DNA of 64,000 nt from Streptomyces spinoverrucosus (lineage in GTDB: Bacteria > Actinomycetota > Actinomycetes > Streptomycetales > Streptomycetaceae). Under the pieces are notes generated by a model, which saw only the letters and a program-made list of their open reading frames with translations, did no database searches and was not told the origin of the DNA. Shown one piece after another: positions 38,201 to 46,736 of this stretch; the stretch's first letter is position 1, and every line of letters starts with the position of its first letter. A program made the position numbers and the translations under genes. The stretch covers positions 1 to 64,000 of the forward strand of contig NZ_BJND01000012.1 of the NCBI RefSeq assembly GCF_006539505.1. The letters run 5' to 3'.

Positions 38201-38384
38201 GGTGGGCGCCCGGCATGCCGTTCGCGGTGGGCGGGCCCTCGTAGAACACCCACTCCGGGCGGCCCTCGGACTGCTCCAGGCTCTTGGCGAAGATCTTCTG
38301 CTCGCGCCAGAAGTCGAGCACGGCGTGCTCAAGGGCGGGCAGGTCGACCTGGGCGGGCACCTGGCGGTACGTCGGCGTTGTCAT
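35247..38384 (-). CDS. ileS: Isoleucyl-tRNA synthetase
   Basis: IleRS charges tRNA-Ile and edits valine. The 1045-residue class Ia enzyme has the HIGH-type motif in PPTANGMPGAHHIEARVFKD (His-His in place of the canonical form), editing-domain motifs including LVWTTTPWTLVSNTAVA and DGTGLVHQSPAFGEDD, and KMSK in DGRKMSKHLGN (about residue 598). The length and motifs resemble the eukaryote-like IleRS type, which is often less sensitive to mupirocin. The ATG has GGAGGA upstream, which the T-box can sequester. Regulated by the upstream T-box. Confidence 0.97.
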   Translation of the reverse strand: MTTPTYRQVPAQVDLPALEHAVLDFWREQKIFAKSLEQSEGRPEWVFYEGPPTANGMPGAHHIEARVFKDVFPRFRTMRGYHVARKAGWDCHGLPVELAVEKELGFSGKKDIEAYGIAEFNAKCRESVLRHTDAFSELTTRMGYWVDLDEAYVTMEPEYIESVWWSLKEIFNKGLLVQDHRVAPWCPRCGTGLSDHELAQGYETVVDPSVYVRFPLTSGPLAGEAALLVWTTTPWTLVSNTAVAAHPEVTYVVATNGEEKLVVAEPLVEKALGEGWTTTGQTFTGAEMERWTYQRPFELVEFPAPAHFIVNADYVTTEDGTGLVHQSPAFGEDDLKVCRAYGLPVVNPVRPDGTFEEDLPLVGGAFFKKADEKLTEDLGNRGLLFKHLPYEHSYPHCWRCHTALLYYAQPSWYIRTTAIKDRLLQENERTNWYPDTVKHGRYGDWLNNNIDWALSRNRYWGTPLPIWRCEDDHLTVVGSRAELTELTGTDQSGLDPHRPFIDEVTFACPQCQKTATRVPEVIDAWYDSGSMPFAQWGYPYKNKELFESRYPAQFISEAIDQTRGWFYTLMAVGTLVFDKSSYENVVCLGHILAEDGRKMSKHLGNILQPIPLMDQHGADAVRWFMAAGGSPWAARRVGHGTIQEVVRKTLLTYWNTVAFQALYARTSNWAPSEADPAPAERPLLDRWLLSELHALTDQVTQSLEAYDTQRAGKLLSAFVDDLSNWYVRRSRRRFWQGDKAALRTLHEVVETVTKLMAPLTPFITERVWQDLIVPVTPGAPESVHLSSWPEADLTAIDPELSKQMVLVRRLVELGRATRAESGVKTRQPLKRALIAATGFDVLSPELHTQITEELNVESLASLSEVGGSLVDTTAKANFRALGKRFGKRVQDVAKAIANADAAALSLALREGTASVEVDGETITLAPDEVIITETPREGWSVASDSGATVALDLEITEELRRAGLARDAIRLIQEARKNSGLDVADRIALRWTATDPATIAALSDHATLIADEVLATDFAQGEADDSYGSPFADEPLTLTFRLRKA

Positions 38385-38391
38385 CTGCGAG

Positions 38392-38690
38392 CTTCCTCCG
38401 GCGGACTTGCTGCCTTCCGTCCGGAGGGACGAGAGCTTCGTCTTTCTTTACGCCGCTTTCGGCGCGCTCCCGCGGTACCACCCTCCTTGGCTCGCCGACG
38501 CACTGTGGTGCCTCGATGAGCCCCCTCATTGGGGTCGCGATGCCGGTTCTACTCACCCGGGATCTTGCGCTGGGCTTTCTTCCGGCGGCTCCGGGGTGAT
38601 CTTCACGTCGCGCTCGCCCCCGGGCTTCCACCGTCCCCGGGTCGCTCTGGGCTGCGTACGCCGCTACTCGTCCCCATCCACGCTTCTCGC
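38392..38690 (-). promoter_or_regulatory. Isoleucine T-box riboswitch, translational type
   Basis: On the minus strand the conserved T-box sequence GGTGGTACCGCG lies at 38482-38471. Stem I carries GAAGATCACC, with the isoleucine codon ATC at 38600-38598 as the specifier. Downstream, CCTCCGGAC (38427-38419) can pair with GTCC and CCGGAGG containing the ileS ribosome-binding site (38406-38395), a sequestrator. No terminator T-tract is present, so control is probably at translation, as in other actinobacterial ileS T-boxes. A possible -10 box TACACT lies at 38703-38698. Confidence 0.85.
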
Positions 38691-38725
38691 TCCGCCCAGT
38701 GTACGGCGCCGGGCGGACAGGGGCC

Positions 38726-38753
38726 GACCGGATTTCTGCGGACCGGATTTCTG
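38726..38753. repeat. Direct repeat upstream of the ileS promoter
   Basis: GACCGGATTTCTG occurs at 38726-38738 and again at 38741-38753, a 15-base period. It lies just upstream of the possible ileS -10 box and between divergent transcription units, so a tandem binding site is possible. Confidence 0.6.
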
Positions 38754-38786
38754 GCGGGGGCTGGGGGTGGTGGGGGTGGGTGTGAT

Positions 38787-38990
38787 ATGACCCGATTGGT
38801 CAGCTATATGACTTCGGATCCTATGATGTCGGGCTCGACGGATTACCTGGCGGGGAGCTGGGCACAACGCATGCATGCCGGCCGCGTGGCGGCCGCGGGG
38901 CGGGCGATTCGGGCGGCGTGCCCCGTTGCCGCGGGACTCGAGTCGATTTATCGTCCCAGCACGATTCGCGTGCAAGATCACAATATGTGA
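38787..38990 (+). CDS. Possible 67-residue protein upstream of the DksA-like gene
   Basis: The open frame begins MTRLVSYMTSDPMMSGSTDY and ends STIRVQDHNM. It matches no family I know. It starts after a G-rich stretch (GTGGGGGTGGGTGTGAT) and ends 13 bases before the DksA-like start, which is a coupling distance. Part of it is AT-richer than the surroundings and may instead be the promoter and leader of that gene (TATGAT at 38822-38827). Treat as hypothetical. Confidence 0.25.
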   Translation: MTRLVSYMTSDPMMSGSTDYLAGSWAQRMHAGRVAAAGRAIRAACPVAAGLESIYRPSTIRVQDHNM

Positions 38991-39003
38991 AGGGGCCGCG
39001 GCC

Positions 39004-41529
39004 ATGGTGGCGAAGAAGACCGCCGTACAGCAGTCGGCGTCCGGCAGGTCCACGAGCGCCTCGGGCGGGGCGGCGAGCGCGTCCGGTGGGGCGGCCATGG
39101 GGGCGGGTGGGGAGACGAGCGCGCGGGGGGTGGTGGCGGGCGTGAGTGGCTCCGGTGGGGCGGCTGAGGGTGCGGGTGGGAAGAAGAACGCGCAGGCGGT
39201 GGCGGCGGGCGTGAGTGGCTCCGGTGGGGCGGCTAAGGGTGGGGGCGGGAAGAAGAGCACGCAGGGGGCGGCGGCGGGCGCGAGCGCCTCCGGCGGGGTG
39301 GCGAGCCAGTCCGGTGGTGCGGCTAAGGGTGCGGGCGGGAAGAAGAGCGCGCAGGGGGTGGCGTCGGCCGCGAAGCGTGCGGTGGGCAAGGCCGTGAAGC
39401 GGGTGCGGGGGGCGACCGCCGAGAAGGCGGGTGGGGCGCGGGCGGCGCCTGCGGAGACGGAGGCGGCCAGGGGGCGGGTTTCCGCGGGGGTGGGGGGTGG
39501 GAAGGGTACGGCTTCGGCGGGGGCGGCCGGTGAGAAGGGTACGGCTTCGGCGGGGGCGGCCGGTGAGAAGGGGGCCGCGGGGAAGGGTGCGACCAAGAAG
39601 GGGGCGGGGAAGAAGGCGGCGGCCAAGGAGGCGGGCGGCGGGAGGACTGCCGTGAAGGCGGCGGCTAAGGAGGCTGCGGCTAAGGAGAGGGGCGGCGGGA
39701 AGATCGCCGTGAAGGCTGCGGCCAAGGAGAGGGGCGGCGGGAAGACTGCCGTGAAGGCTGCGGCCAAGGAGGTTGCGGCCAAGAAGGCGCCGGGTGCCGG
39801 TGTGGCTGCCAAGAAGGCGGCTGCCAAGAAGTCCGCCGTCAAGGAGGAGGCTGCCGGGAAGAGGGCGGTGAAAAAGGTGCCGGGCAAGACGGGGGCACCG
39901 GAGGCAGCGCTACCCGAGAAAGTTGCCGCTGGGAAGGAGGCCACCGAGAAGCGGGCCGTGAAGAAAGCGCCGGCCAAGAAAGCGCCGGTCAAGCAGGCGC
40001 CGGTCGAGAAGACGGTGGCGGGAGAGGCGGCGGCTGGCAAGCGGGCGGCGAAGAAGGCTGCGGCCAGGAAGTCCGCCGCCAAGAAGACGGCTGCGGCCAA
40101 GCCGGCGGTGGCCGAGGAGACGGTGGGGCCCAAGGAAGCGGTGGCCAAGAAGACCGCTGCTGAGAAGGCTGCCGCCAAGAAGACAGCCGCCAAGAAGGCT
40201 GCGGCATCGAAGGAAGCCGTGGCAAAGAAGGCTGCGGCCAAGAAGGCTGCGGCCAAAGAGGCGGCGGTACCTGCGCAGGCGGGGGTTGAGGAGACCAGCG
40301 CTGAGGAGGCGGCGCCGGCCAAGAAGGCTGTGGCTAAGAAGGCTGTGGCTAAGAAGGCGGCGGCCAAGAAGGCTGCGGCCAAGGAGACGGCGGTACCTGA
40401 GCAGGCGGGGGTTGAGGAGACCGTCGCCGAGGAGATGGCGCCGGCCAAGAAGACAGCGTCGGCCACGAAGGCCGCGGCCAAGAAGACGGCCGCAGCCGAG
40501 CACGCGGAGGTTGAGGAGCCCGCCGCCGAGGAGATGGCGCTGGCCAAGAAGACTGCGTCGGCCAAGAAGGTCGCGGCCAAAAAGACGGCCGCAGCCGAGC
40601 GCGCGGTGGTTCAGGAGACCGTCGCCGAGCAGACGGCGTCGGCCACGAAGGCCGCGGCCAAGAAGACTGCGTCGGCCAAGAAAGCCGCGGCCAAAAAGAC
40701 GGCCGCAGCCGAGCGTGCGGCGGCTGAGGAGACCGTCGCCGAGGAGACGGCGTCGGCCACGAAGGCCGCCGCCAAGGAGATGGCAGTGGCCGAGCGCGCG
40801 GCGGATGAGGAGACCGTCGTCAAGAAGGCCGCCTCCAGGAAGACGGCGGCATCCAAGCGAGGCGCGGGTGAGGAGGCCGTTGCCAAGGAGACGGCGGGCG
40901 TCGAAGCGGGCGTCGGTGAGGAAGCCGTGGGCGTCGGGGCGGCGGCGGTCGTTGTTGGGGAGCGGGAGCGCGCCCTGGAGGGGGCGGGCCGGCGGAGTAC
41001 GGGCAAGAAGGTGGGCGCGGCGCAGGCCGCGAAGCAGACGGGAGCCACGACGGTGGTTGCGAAGAAGACCCCTGGGCAGGCCACGGCGGCGAAGACCGCC
41101 GTCCCCAAGGCACGGGTCGCCGCGGCGGAGCCGGGCGATCTCGCGGTGCGCCCCGGTGAGGACCCCTGGACCCCGGAAGAGGTCGCGGAGGCCCGCGGGG
41201 AGCTGACGTCCGAGATGGAGCGGCTCAGCGCCGAGATCGCCAACGCGGAGACGTCCCTCGCCGGCCTCATGCGGGACTCCGGCGACGGCGCGGGCGACGA
41301 CCAGGCCGACACCGGCGCCAAGAACATCACCCGCGAGCACGAGCTGGCCCTCGCCGCCAACGCCCGCGAGATGCTCACCCAGACCGAGCACGCCCTGCAA
41401 CGCCTGGACGCCGGCACGTACGGCCTCTGCGAGAACTGCGGCAACCCCATCGGCAAGGCCCGTATGCAGGCCTTCCCCCGCGCCACCCTCTGCGTCGAGT
41501 GCAAGCAGAAGCAGGAGCGCCGTTACTGA
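39004..41529 (+). CDS. Histone-H1-like Ala/Lys-repeat protein with C-terminal DksA/TraR zinc finger
   Basis: The 841-residue protein has two parts. Residues about 1-700 are low complexity: a Gly/Ser/Ala-rich start with GGKK and SGGAA units, then long AAAKKA, KKTAA and AAKEA repeats interrupted by acidic spacers (GVEETVAEE), like histone H1 tails. Residues about 720-841 form a DksA/TraR domain with a coiled-coil ([20 protein letters not shown]) and a four-cysteine finger, CENCGNP and CVECK. Proteins with this finger bind RNA polymerase or relate to the stringent response; the Lys-rich arm should bind DNA. The ATG has GAAGGGG upstream. The frame is open further upstream, but that part overlaps the T-box. 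Confidence 0.85.
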   Translation: MVAKKTAVQQSASGRSTSASGGAASASGGAAMGAGGETSARGVVAGVSGSGGAAEGAGGKKNAQAVAAGVSGSGGAAKGGGGKKSTQGAAAGASASGGVASQSGGAAKGAGGKKSAQGVASAAKRAVGKAVKRVRGATAEKAGGARAAPAETEAARGRVSAGVGGGKGTASAGAAGEKGTASAGAAGEKGAAGKGATKKGAGKKAAAKEAGGGRTAVKAAAKEAAAKERGGGKIAVKAAAKERGGGKTAVKAAAKEVAAKKAPGAGVAAKKAAAKKSAVKEEAAGKRAVKKVPGKTGAPEAALPEKVAAGKEATEKRAVKKAPAKKAPVKQAPVEKTVAGEAAAGKRAAKKAAARKSAAKKTAAAKPAVAEETVGPKEAVAKKTAAEKAAAKKTAAKKAAASKEAVAKKAAAKKAAAKEAAVPAQAGVEETSAEEAAPAKKAVAKKAVAKKAAAKKAAAKETAVPEQAGVEETVAEEMAPAKKTASATKAAAKKTAAAEHAEVEEPAAEEMALAKKTASAKKVAAKKTAAAERAVVQETVAEQTASATKAAAKKTASAKKAAAKKTAAAERAAAEETVAEETASATKAAAKEMAVAERAADEETVVKKAASRKTAASKRGAGEEAVAKETAGVEAGVGEEAVGVGAAAVVVGERERALEGAGRRSTGKKVGAAQAAKQTGATTVVAKKTPGQATAAKTAVPKARVAAAEPGDLAVRPGEDPWTPEEVAEARGELTSEMERLSAEIANAETSLAGLMRDSGDGAGDDQADTGAKNITREHELALAANAREMLTQTEHALQRLDAGTYGLCENCGNPIGKARMQAFPRATLCVECKQKQERRY
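39600..40860 (+). repeat. Degenerate coding repeats of the Lys/Ala arm
   Basis: The DNA is built from short units such as GCCAAGAAG and GCGGCCAAGAAG, and from longer duplicated blocks. For example, a block with GGTACCTGCGCAGGCGGGGG (from about 40266) recurs with GGTACCTGAGCAGGCGGGGG (from about 40392). Such repeats are prone to length change by slippage or recombination, so the arm length may vary between strains. They also keep long antisense frames open. Confidence 0.75.
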
Positions 41530-41605
41530 CCCGGCCGAGCAGGTGCGCGGTCCCCGGCGTGCCGTACCCTCGTGCTCAGTCAGGCACCTAGGTTGAGGGA
41601 CTCAC

Positions 41606-42268
41606 GTGGCAGAGGCGGAGCGCATCATCGGTATGCCGGGCACCCCGGACGCGGCGCGGGCCGAGCAGGAGCGGCCCGGCGACGACGCCGCGCCGCAGGA
41701 ACGGTCCGGCGCCGAGGCGGCACAGACCCCGGCCGACGGCCCCGGCACGGACGAGCCGGACGCCCCGGCCGAGCGGCCCCGGGGCAAGCGCCGGATCGCC
41801 GTGCTGTTCGCGGTCGCCGGTTTCGCGTACGCCCTCGACCTGATCAGCAAGATGATCGTGGTCGCCAAGCTGGAGCACCACGAGCCGATCGAGGTCATCG
41901 GGGACTGGCTGCGCTTCGAGGCGATCCGCAACGCGGGCGCCGCCTTCGGCTTCGGCGAGGCCTTCACCGTGATCTTCACGGTGATCGCCGCTGCGGTGAT
42001 CGTGGTGATCGCCCGGCTCGCCCGCAAGCTGTACAGCCTGCCCTGGGCGATCGCCCTCGGCCTGCTGCTCGGCGGTGCGCTCGGCAACCTCACCGACCGG
42101 ATCTTCCGCTCCCCGGGCGTCTTCGAGGGCGCGGTCGTCGACTTCATCGCGCCCAAGCACTTCGCCGTGTTCAACCTCGCCGACTCGGCGATCGTGTGCG
42201 GCGGCATCCTGATCGTGCTGCTGTCCTTCAAGGGCCTCGACCCGGACGGGACCGTCCACAAGGACTGA
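41606..42268 (+). CDS. lspA: Lipoprotein signal peptidase
   Basis: LspA cleaves signal peptides of diacylglyceryl-prolipoproteins in the membrane and is an aspartic protease. The 220-residue protein has a hydrophilic N-terminal extension (about 1-62) and four helices. Its motifs are [39 protein letters not shown] (catalytic Asp), GAVVDFI, and [13 protein letters not shown] (second catalytic Asp). The GTG start follows GAGGGA. Followed by rluD, the usual lspA-rluD pair. Confidence 0.95.
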   Translation: MAEAERIIGMPGTPDAARAEQERPGDDAAPQERSGAEAAQTPADGPGTDEPDAPAERPRGKRRIAVLFAVAGFAYALDLISKMIVVAKLEHHEPIEVIGDWLRFEAIRNAGAAFGFGEAFTVIFTVIAAAVIVVIARLARKLYSLPWAIALGLLLGGALGNLTDRIFRSPGVFEGAVVDFIAPKHFAVFNLADSAIVCGGILIVLLSFKGLDPDGTVHKD

Positions 42269-42343
42269 TCACAGCGACTGATCACAAGGGCTGATCAACA
42301 GCCTCCGGTCAGTGGTGTCGGACCCGTCCGGCATACTCGACGG

Positions 42344-43288
42344 GTGAGCACGATTCCCGAGATCCGTACCCTGCCCGTGCCGGACGGCCTGGAGGGCGAG
42401 CGCGTCGACGCCGCCATCTCCCGCATGTTCGGCTTCTCCCGTACCAAGGCCGCGGAGCTCGCCGCGGCGGGCAAGGTGCTGGTCGACGGCACGACGGTCG
42501 GCAAGTCCGAGCGGGTGCGCGGCGGCGCCTGGCTGGAGGTCGAGATGCCGCAGGCGGCCCCGCCGGTGCAGGTGGTGGCCGAGCCGGTCGAGGGCATGGA
42601 GATCGTGCACGACGACGAGGACGTGGTCGTCATCGTCAAGCCGGTCGGCGTGGCCGCACACCCGAGTCCGGGATGGACCGGACCGACGGTCATCGGCGGC
42701 CTGGCGGCGGCCGGGTACCGGATCTCCACGTCCGGCGCCGCCGAGCGCCAGGGCATCGTGCACCGGCTCGACGTCGGTACGTCGGGTCTGATGGTGGTCG
42801 CCAAGTCCGAGCGCGCGTACACCTCGCTCAAGCGGCAGTTCAAGCAGCGCACGGTCGACAAGCGGTACCACACCCTCGTCCAGGGCCACCCCGACCCCAC
42901 CAGCGGCACCATCGACGCGCCCATCGGCCGCCACCCCAACCACGACTACAAGTGGGCGGTCACGGCCGACGGCAAGCCGTCCGTCACGCACTACGACCTG
43001 ATCGAGGCGTTCCGCGCGGCCTCCCTCCTCGACGTCAAGCTGGAGACGGGCCGCACCCACCAGATCCGCGTCCACATGGCCGCCCACCGCCACCCCTGCG
43101 TGGGCGACCTGACGTACGGCGCCGACCCGACCCTCGCCAAGCGGCTCCGCCTGACCCGGCAGTGGCTGCACGCCGTACGGCTGGGCTTCGAGCACCCCGG
43201 CGACGGTGAGTGGGTGGAGTTCGCCTGCGACTACCCGGACGATCTGCAGAGCGCGTTGGACAAGGTGCGCGAGGAGACCTACGGATGA
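42344..43288 (+). CDS. rluD: RluA/RluD-family 23S rRNA pseudouridine synthase
   Basis: The enzyme isomerises uridines in 23S rRNA. The 314-residue protein has an N-terminal S4 domain ([20 protein letters not shown]) and a catalytic domain with [15 protein letters not shown] (catalytic Asp) and later motifs [19 protein letters not shown] and TYGADP. The GTG lies six bases after CATACT, a possible -10 box, and has no ribosome-binding site, so a leaderless start is plausible. Substrate sites are inferred from the family only. Confidence 0.93.
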   Translation: MSTIPEIRTLPVPDGLEGERVDAAISRMFGFSRTKAAELAAAGKVLVDGTTVGKSERVRGGAWLEVEMPQAAPPVQVVAEPVEGMEIVHDDEDVVVIVKPVGVAAHPSPGWTGPTVIGGLAAAGYRISTSGAAERQGIVHRLDVGTSGLMVVAKSERAYTSLKRQFKQRTVDKRYHTLVQGHPDPTSGTIDAPIGRHPNHDYKWAVTADGKPSVTHYDLIEAFRAASLLDVKLETGRTHQIRVHMAAHRHPCVGDLTYGADPTLAKRLRLTRQWLHAVRLGFEHPGDGEWVEFACDYPDDLQSALDKVREETYG

Positions 43289-43752
43289 GCCCCGGGTACG
43301 TCGTGCGGGTCGCCGAGGAGACGGCCGACCGCGAGGCGTGTTTCGCCGTACGCAAGGAGGTCTTCGTCGCCGAGCAGGGCGTACCGGAGGATGTCGAGTA
43401 CGACGCGTACGACGCCGGCGCGCTGCATGTGCTGGCCGTGCGGGATGACGGCGTGCCGCTCGGGACCGGGCGGCTGCTGTACGGCGCCGCGGCGGCCGGC
43501 AAGACCGGGGGTGATCCGTCGGTCGGGTCGCTCGGGCGCCTCGCGGTGACCCGGGAGGCGCGCGGACTCGGTGTCGGGGGCGCGCTGGTGCGGGCCATCG
43601 AGGACGCGGCACGCGCGCGTGGGCTGTCGGCGGTCGATCTGCACGCGCAGACGCATGCGCTGGGGTTCTACGAGCGGTTGGGGTACGTGGCGTACGGGCC
43701 GGAGTTCCCCGACGCGGGGATACCGCACAGGGCGATGCGGCGTTCGCTCTAG
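43285..43752 (+). CDS. GNAT-family N-acetyltransferase
   Basis: The 155-residue protein resembles ElaA/PhnO-type GNAT acetyltransferases. [20 protein letters not shown] is the N-terminal signature, and the acetyl-CoA loop is [20 protein letters not shown]. The end is [20 protein letters not shown] and [11 protein letters not shown]. The ATG overlaps the rluD stop by four bases. Substrate unknown. Confidence 0.9.
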   Translation: MSPGYVVRVAEETADREACFAVRKEVFVAEQGVPEDVEYDAYDAGALHVLAVRDDGVPLGTGRLLYGAAAAGKTGGDPSVGSLGRLAVTREARGLGVGGALVRAIEDAARARGLSAVDLHAQTHALGFYERLGYVAYGPEFPDAGIPHRAMRRSL

Positions 43753-43814
43753 CGGGGGGGGGGTGACCGTTCAGCGGGTGGCTCGCAGACCGTCCAGAGC
43801 TCGGAGCGCTGACC

Positions 43815-45401
43815 GTGGATCAGTTGGCCCTGTTGTTCGTGCTGTTGCTCGGGGCCGTGGTGAGTGTCCCGGTCGGGGATCGGCTGCGGTTGCCGGCGCC
43901 GGTGTTGATGACGTTGCTGGGCATCGTACTCGCGCTGCTCGACTTCGTACCGAATGTCGGTATTCCGCCTGACCTGATCCTGCCGCTGCTGTTGCCGCCG
44001 CTGCTCTATGCCGCCGTACGGCGCACGTCCTGGCGGCAGTTCGCGGCCAATGTCCGGCCGATCTTTCTGCTGGCCGTGGCGTTGGTGTTCGTCACCATGG
44101 TGTGTGTGGCCGCCGTCGCCCACGCGATCGTGCCGGGGTTGCCGATCGCCGCCGCCGTGGCGCTGGGGGCGCTGGTCGCGCCGCCCGATCCGGTCGCGGC
44201 GACCGCCGTCGCGGGGCAGTTGGGGCTGCCGCGGCGGCTGGTGTCGATCCTGGAGGGCGAGGGGCTCTTCAACGACGTGACGGCCATCGTGCTGTACCAC
44301 GTGGCGATCGCGGCGGCGGTGAGCGGGACGTTCTCGCCGTGGGAGGCCGGTGGCGAGCTGGTGTTGTCCGCCGTGGTCGCGGTGGCCGTGGGGCTCGCGC
44401 TCGGCTGGGGTGCGAACAGGCTGATGGACGTGCTCGGGGACGCGACGCTGCAGATCAGTCTGACGCTGCTGGTGCCGTACGCCTCCTATGTGCTGGCCGA
44501 GGAACTGCACGGGTCCGGGGTGCTCGCCGTGCTCACCACGGCGTTGTTCCTCGCCGAGTACGCGAGTGATCCCGACGACGTGATGACGCGGCTCGCCGGA
44601 CACACCTTCTGGGACATCGTCGACACGCTGGTCACCGGGGTCGCGTTCGGGCTGATCGGGCTGGAGCTGCACAACGCGATCCGGACGGCGTCCGGGCGGT
44701 GGGGTGAGCTGCTGGGGTGGTCGGCGGCGATCGTGGGGGTCGTCGTAGTGGTGCGGCTGGTGTGGTTGATGCCGGCCACATGGCTCACCAAGCGGTTGCA
44801 TGCCAGGCGGGACTACGACGAGGAGATCCCGACGAGCTGGCGCGAGACCGTGGTGATGTGGTGGTCGGGGATGCGGGGGGTCGCGTCCGTGGCGCTGGCG
44901 TTGGCGATTCCGCTGGAGACGGCGGGCGGGGAGGCCTTTCCGCACCGGGACGAGATCGTGTTCGTGGCGTTCGGAGTGATCATGGCGACGCTGGTGGTGC
45001 AGGGGCTGAGCCTGCCGTGGCTGGTACGGCGGTTGGGGGTGCGGGCGGACACTGCGCGGGAGAAGGAGTTCGAGCGGGCGCTGGCGGTGCGGGCCGCGAA
45101 GGCGGCCAAGCGGAGGTTGCGGGAGATCGAGGAGGTGGAGGAGTTGCCGGACGAGGTGTCCGAGCGGATGTTGCGGAGGGCGTTCGACATTGGGTGGCGG
45201 ATCAGTCCGGAGCTGGCGGAGGGTGAGCGGCGGGAGGGGCATCGGGAGCGGGTGCGGCGGGTGCGTCGGTTGCGGCGGATCGAGGGGGAGATGCTGAGTG
45301 CGGCGCGGCATGAGGTGTTGGCCGCGCGGAGTGAGGTGGGGGCTGATCCGGAGGTGGTGGATCGGGTGTTGCGGCAGCTGGATGTGCGCAGCTTGCGGTG
45401 A
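43815..45401 (+). CDS. CPA1-family Na+/H+ antiporter
   Basis: The 528-residue protein has 11-13 helices and CPA1 motifs: PLLYAAVRRTSWRQF, GALVAPPDPVAATAVAGQLG (the ion-binding Asp region is better seen in GEGLFNDVTAIVLYHVA) and WWSGMRGVASVALALAIP. The last about 120 residues form a charged cytoplasmic helical tail. It would exchange Na+ or K+ for H+. The GTG was chosen at the first hydrophobic helix, 62 bases after the GNAT stop. Confidence 0.9.
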   Translation: MDQLALLFVLLLGAVVSVPVGDRLRLPAPVLMTLLGIVLALLDFVPNVGIPPDLILPLLLPPLLYAAVRRTSWRQFAANVRPIFLLAVALVFVTMVCVAAVAHAIVPGLPIAAAVALGALVAPPDPVAATAVAGQLGLPRRLVSILEGEGLFNDVTAIVLYHVAIAAAVSGTFSPWEAGGELVLSAVVAVAVGLALGWGANRLMDVLGDATLQISLTLLVPYASYVLAEELHGSGVLAVLTTALFLAEYASDPDDVMTRLAGHTFWDIVDTLVTGVAFGLIGLELHNAIRTASGRWGELLGWSAAIVGVVVVVRLVWLMPATWLTKRLHARRDYDEEIPTSWRETVVMWWSGMRGVASVALALAIPLETAGGEAFPHRDEIVFVAFGVIMATLVVQGLSLPWLVRRLGVRADTAREKEFERALAVRAAKAAKRRLREIEEVEELPDEVSERMLRRAFDIGWRISPELAEGERREGHRERVRRVRRLRRIEGEMLSAARHEVLAARSEVGADPEVVDRVLRQLDVRSLR

Positions 45402-45509
45402 GTGGGGGTTGGTTCTCCCACCCGCGCACCGCCCGTTTCCAGTTGGGCAAGAAATGGGCGTCGTCCGTGGTGTGGTCTCGCCGTTGGAGGCTGTCCCTTC
45501 GTGGCTGCC

Positions 45510-46628
45510 TCAGCCTCGGTCCGGCCGTGGGGTGTCCACCGCTCGGCGTTGGGGGGTGCCGTCGGGGGACGGGCGGTGGGTGGAACCGGGGGGAAGGGTC
45601 GCGTCTGCTGTGTTGACTCGGGGGAGGGCGTACGGGTGTTCGCGGATCAACCAGGTGATCATCCGCTCGCGGACCGTGACCCGTACCGTCCAGACGTCGT
45701 CCGCGTCCTTCGCCGTCACCAGGGCCCGTACCTCCATCGTGTTGGGCGTGGTGTCCGTGACGTCCAGGCCGTAGTGGCGGCCGTCCCAGGCGGGGCACTC
45801 GCGCAGGATGTCGCGGAGCTGCTCGCGCATCGCCTCCACGGGGGCGGTGTGATCGAGGTGCCAGTAGACGATGCCGGTCATCTGCGGGGTGCCGCGCGAC
45901 CAGTTCTCGAACGGCTTGGACGTGAAGTACGACACCGGCATCGTGATCCGGCGTTCGTCCCACGTGCGGACGGTGAGGTAGGTCAGCGTGATCTCCTCCA
46001 CGGTGCCCCACTCGCCGTCCACCACGACCGTGTCCCCTATGCGCACCATGTCGCCGAACGCGATCTGCAGCCCCGCGAACATGTTGCTCAGCGTGGACTG
46101 CGCCGCCACACCGGCGACGATGCCGAGGACGCCGGCCGAGGCCAGCAGCGAGGCGCCCGCCGCGCGGAACGCCGGGAACGTCAGCAGCATCGCCGCGATG
46201 GCCACCACACCGACGACCGCCGCCACCACCCGCATGATCAGCGTCACCTGGGTGCGCACCCGGCGGACCCGCGCCGGGTCGCGCTGGGCGCGGGAGCTGG
46301 CGTAGCGCGTGTACGACGTCTCGACGATGGCCGCCGCGATCCGGATCACCAGCCACGCCGCCGACCCGATCATCACCAGCGTGAGCGTCTGGCCGACGCC
46401 GACCCGGTGGTCCTGGAGCAGCTGCGCCTCGTCGTACGACACTCTCAGCAGCGCTGCGCACAGCACGAGCTGGTAGGGGATGCGGCCCCGGCGCAGCAGA
46501 CCCCACAGCGGGGTCTCCGGGTGCCGCTCGTCGGCCTTGCGCAGCAGCCGGTCGGTGGCCCAGCCGATGAGCAGGCCGAGCACGACCGCGCCGCCGATCA
46601 CGATGAGGGGGCGGAGCAGGTTCTCCAT
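45510..46628 (-). CDS. MscS-type mechanosensitive channel protein
   Basis: The 372-residue protein has about four helices and an MscS core: ASAGVLGIVAGVAAQSTLSN (pore helix), MFAGLQIAFGDMVRIGDTVV and VEEITLTYLTVRTWDERRIT, followed by a cytoplasmic domain and a Pro/Arg-rich end. The ATG at 46628 has GAGGGC directly before it, and a hydrophobic helix starts at residue 6. The frame extends to 47498, but that part is antisense to the next gene. Convergent with the antiporter gene. Confidence 0.92.
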   Translation of the reverse strand: MENLLRPLIVIGGAVVLGLLIGWATDRLLRKADERHPETPLWGLLRRGRIPYQLVLCAALLRVSYDEAQLLQDHRVGVGQTLTLVMIGSAAWLVIRIAAAIVETSYTRYASSRAQRDPARVRRVRTQVTLIMRVVAAVVGVVAIAAMLLTFPAFRAAGASLLASAGVLGIVAGVAAQSTLSNMFAGLQIAFGDMVRIGDTVVVDGEWGTVEEITLTYLTVRTWDERRITMPVSYFTSKPFENWSRGTPQMTGIVYWHLDHTAPVEAMREQLRDILRECPAWDGRHYGLDVTDTTPNTMEVRALVTAKDADDVWTVRVTVRERMITWLIREHPYALPRVNTADATLPPGSTHRPSPDGTPQRRAVDTPRPDRG

Positions 46629-46736
46629 GCCCTCGAACGTAACCAGTACCGCGGGGCAGTGAACATGTGACTTCGCGGCGGATCGGGGTAGGGGCGCCCG
46701 ACCTGCGTTGTCGTACCCGGCTGGCACCATGGCCTC

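Noticed and set aside
38875..39003. Upstream in-frame extension of the DksA-like gene
   Set aside because: It lies over the possible 67-codon ORF and promoter DNA and has no ribosome-binding site. The ATG at 39004 has one.
39600..40860. CRISPR-like repeat array
   Set aside because: The repeats are direct, coding and of variable length, with no unique spacers. They make the Lys/Ala arm of a protein.
38664..41400. Long minus-strand frames opposite the Lys/Ala repeat gene
   Set aside because: They are open because the sense strand is built of GCC, AAG and GAG repeats. The plus frame has the zinc finger and is the real gene.
42309..42337. A third PafBC-like promoter before rluD
   Set aside because: GTGTCGGAC-N8-CATACT has the spacing but matches only six of nine upstream positions, so I did not call it.
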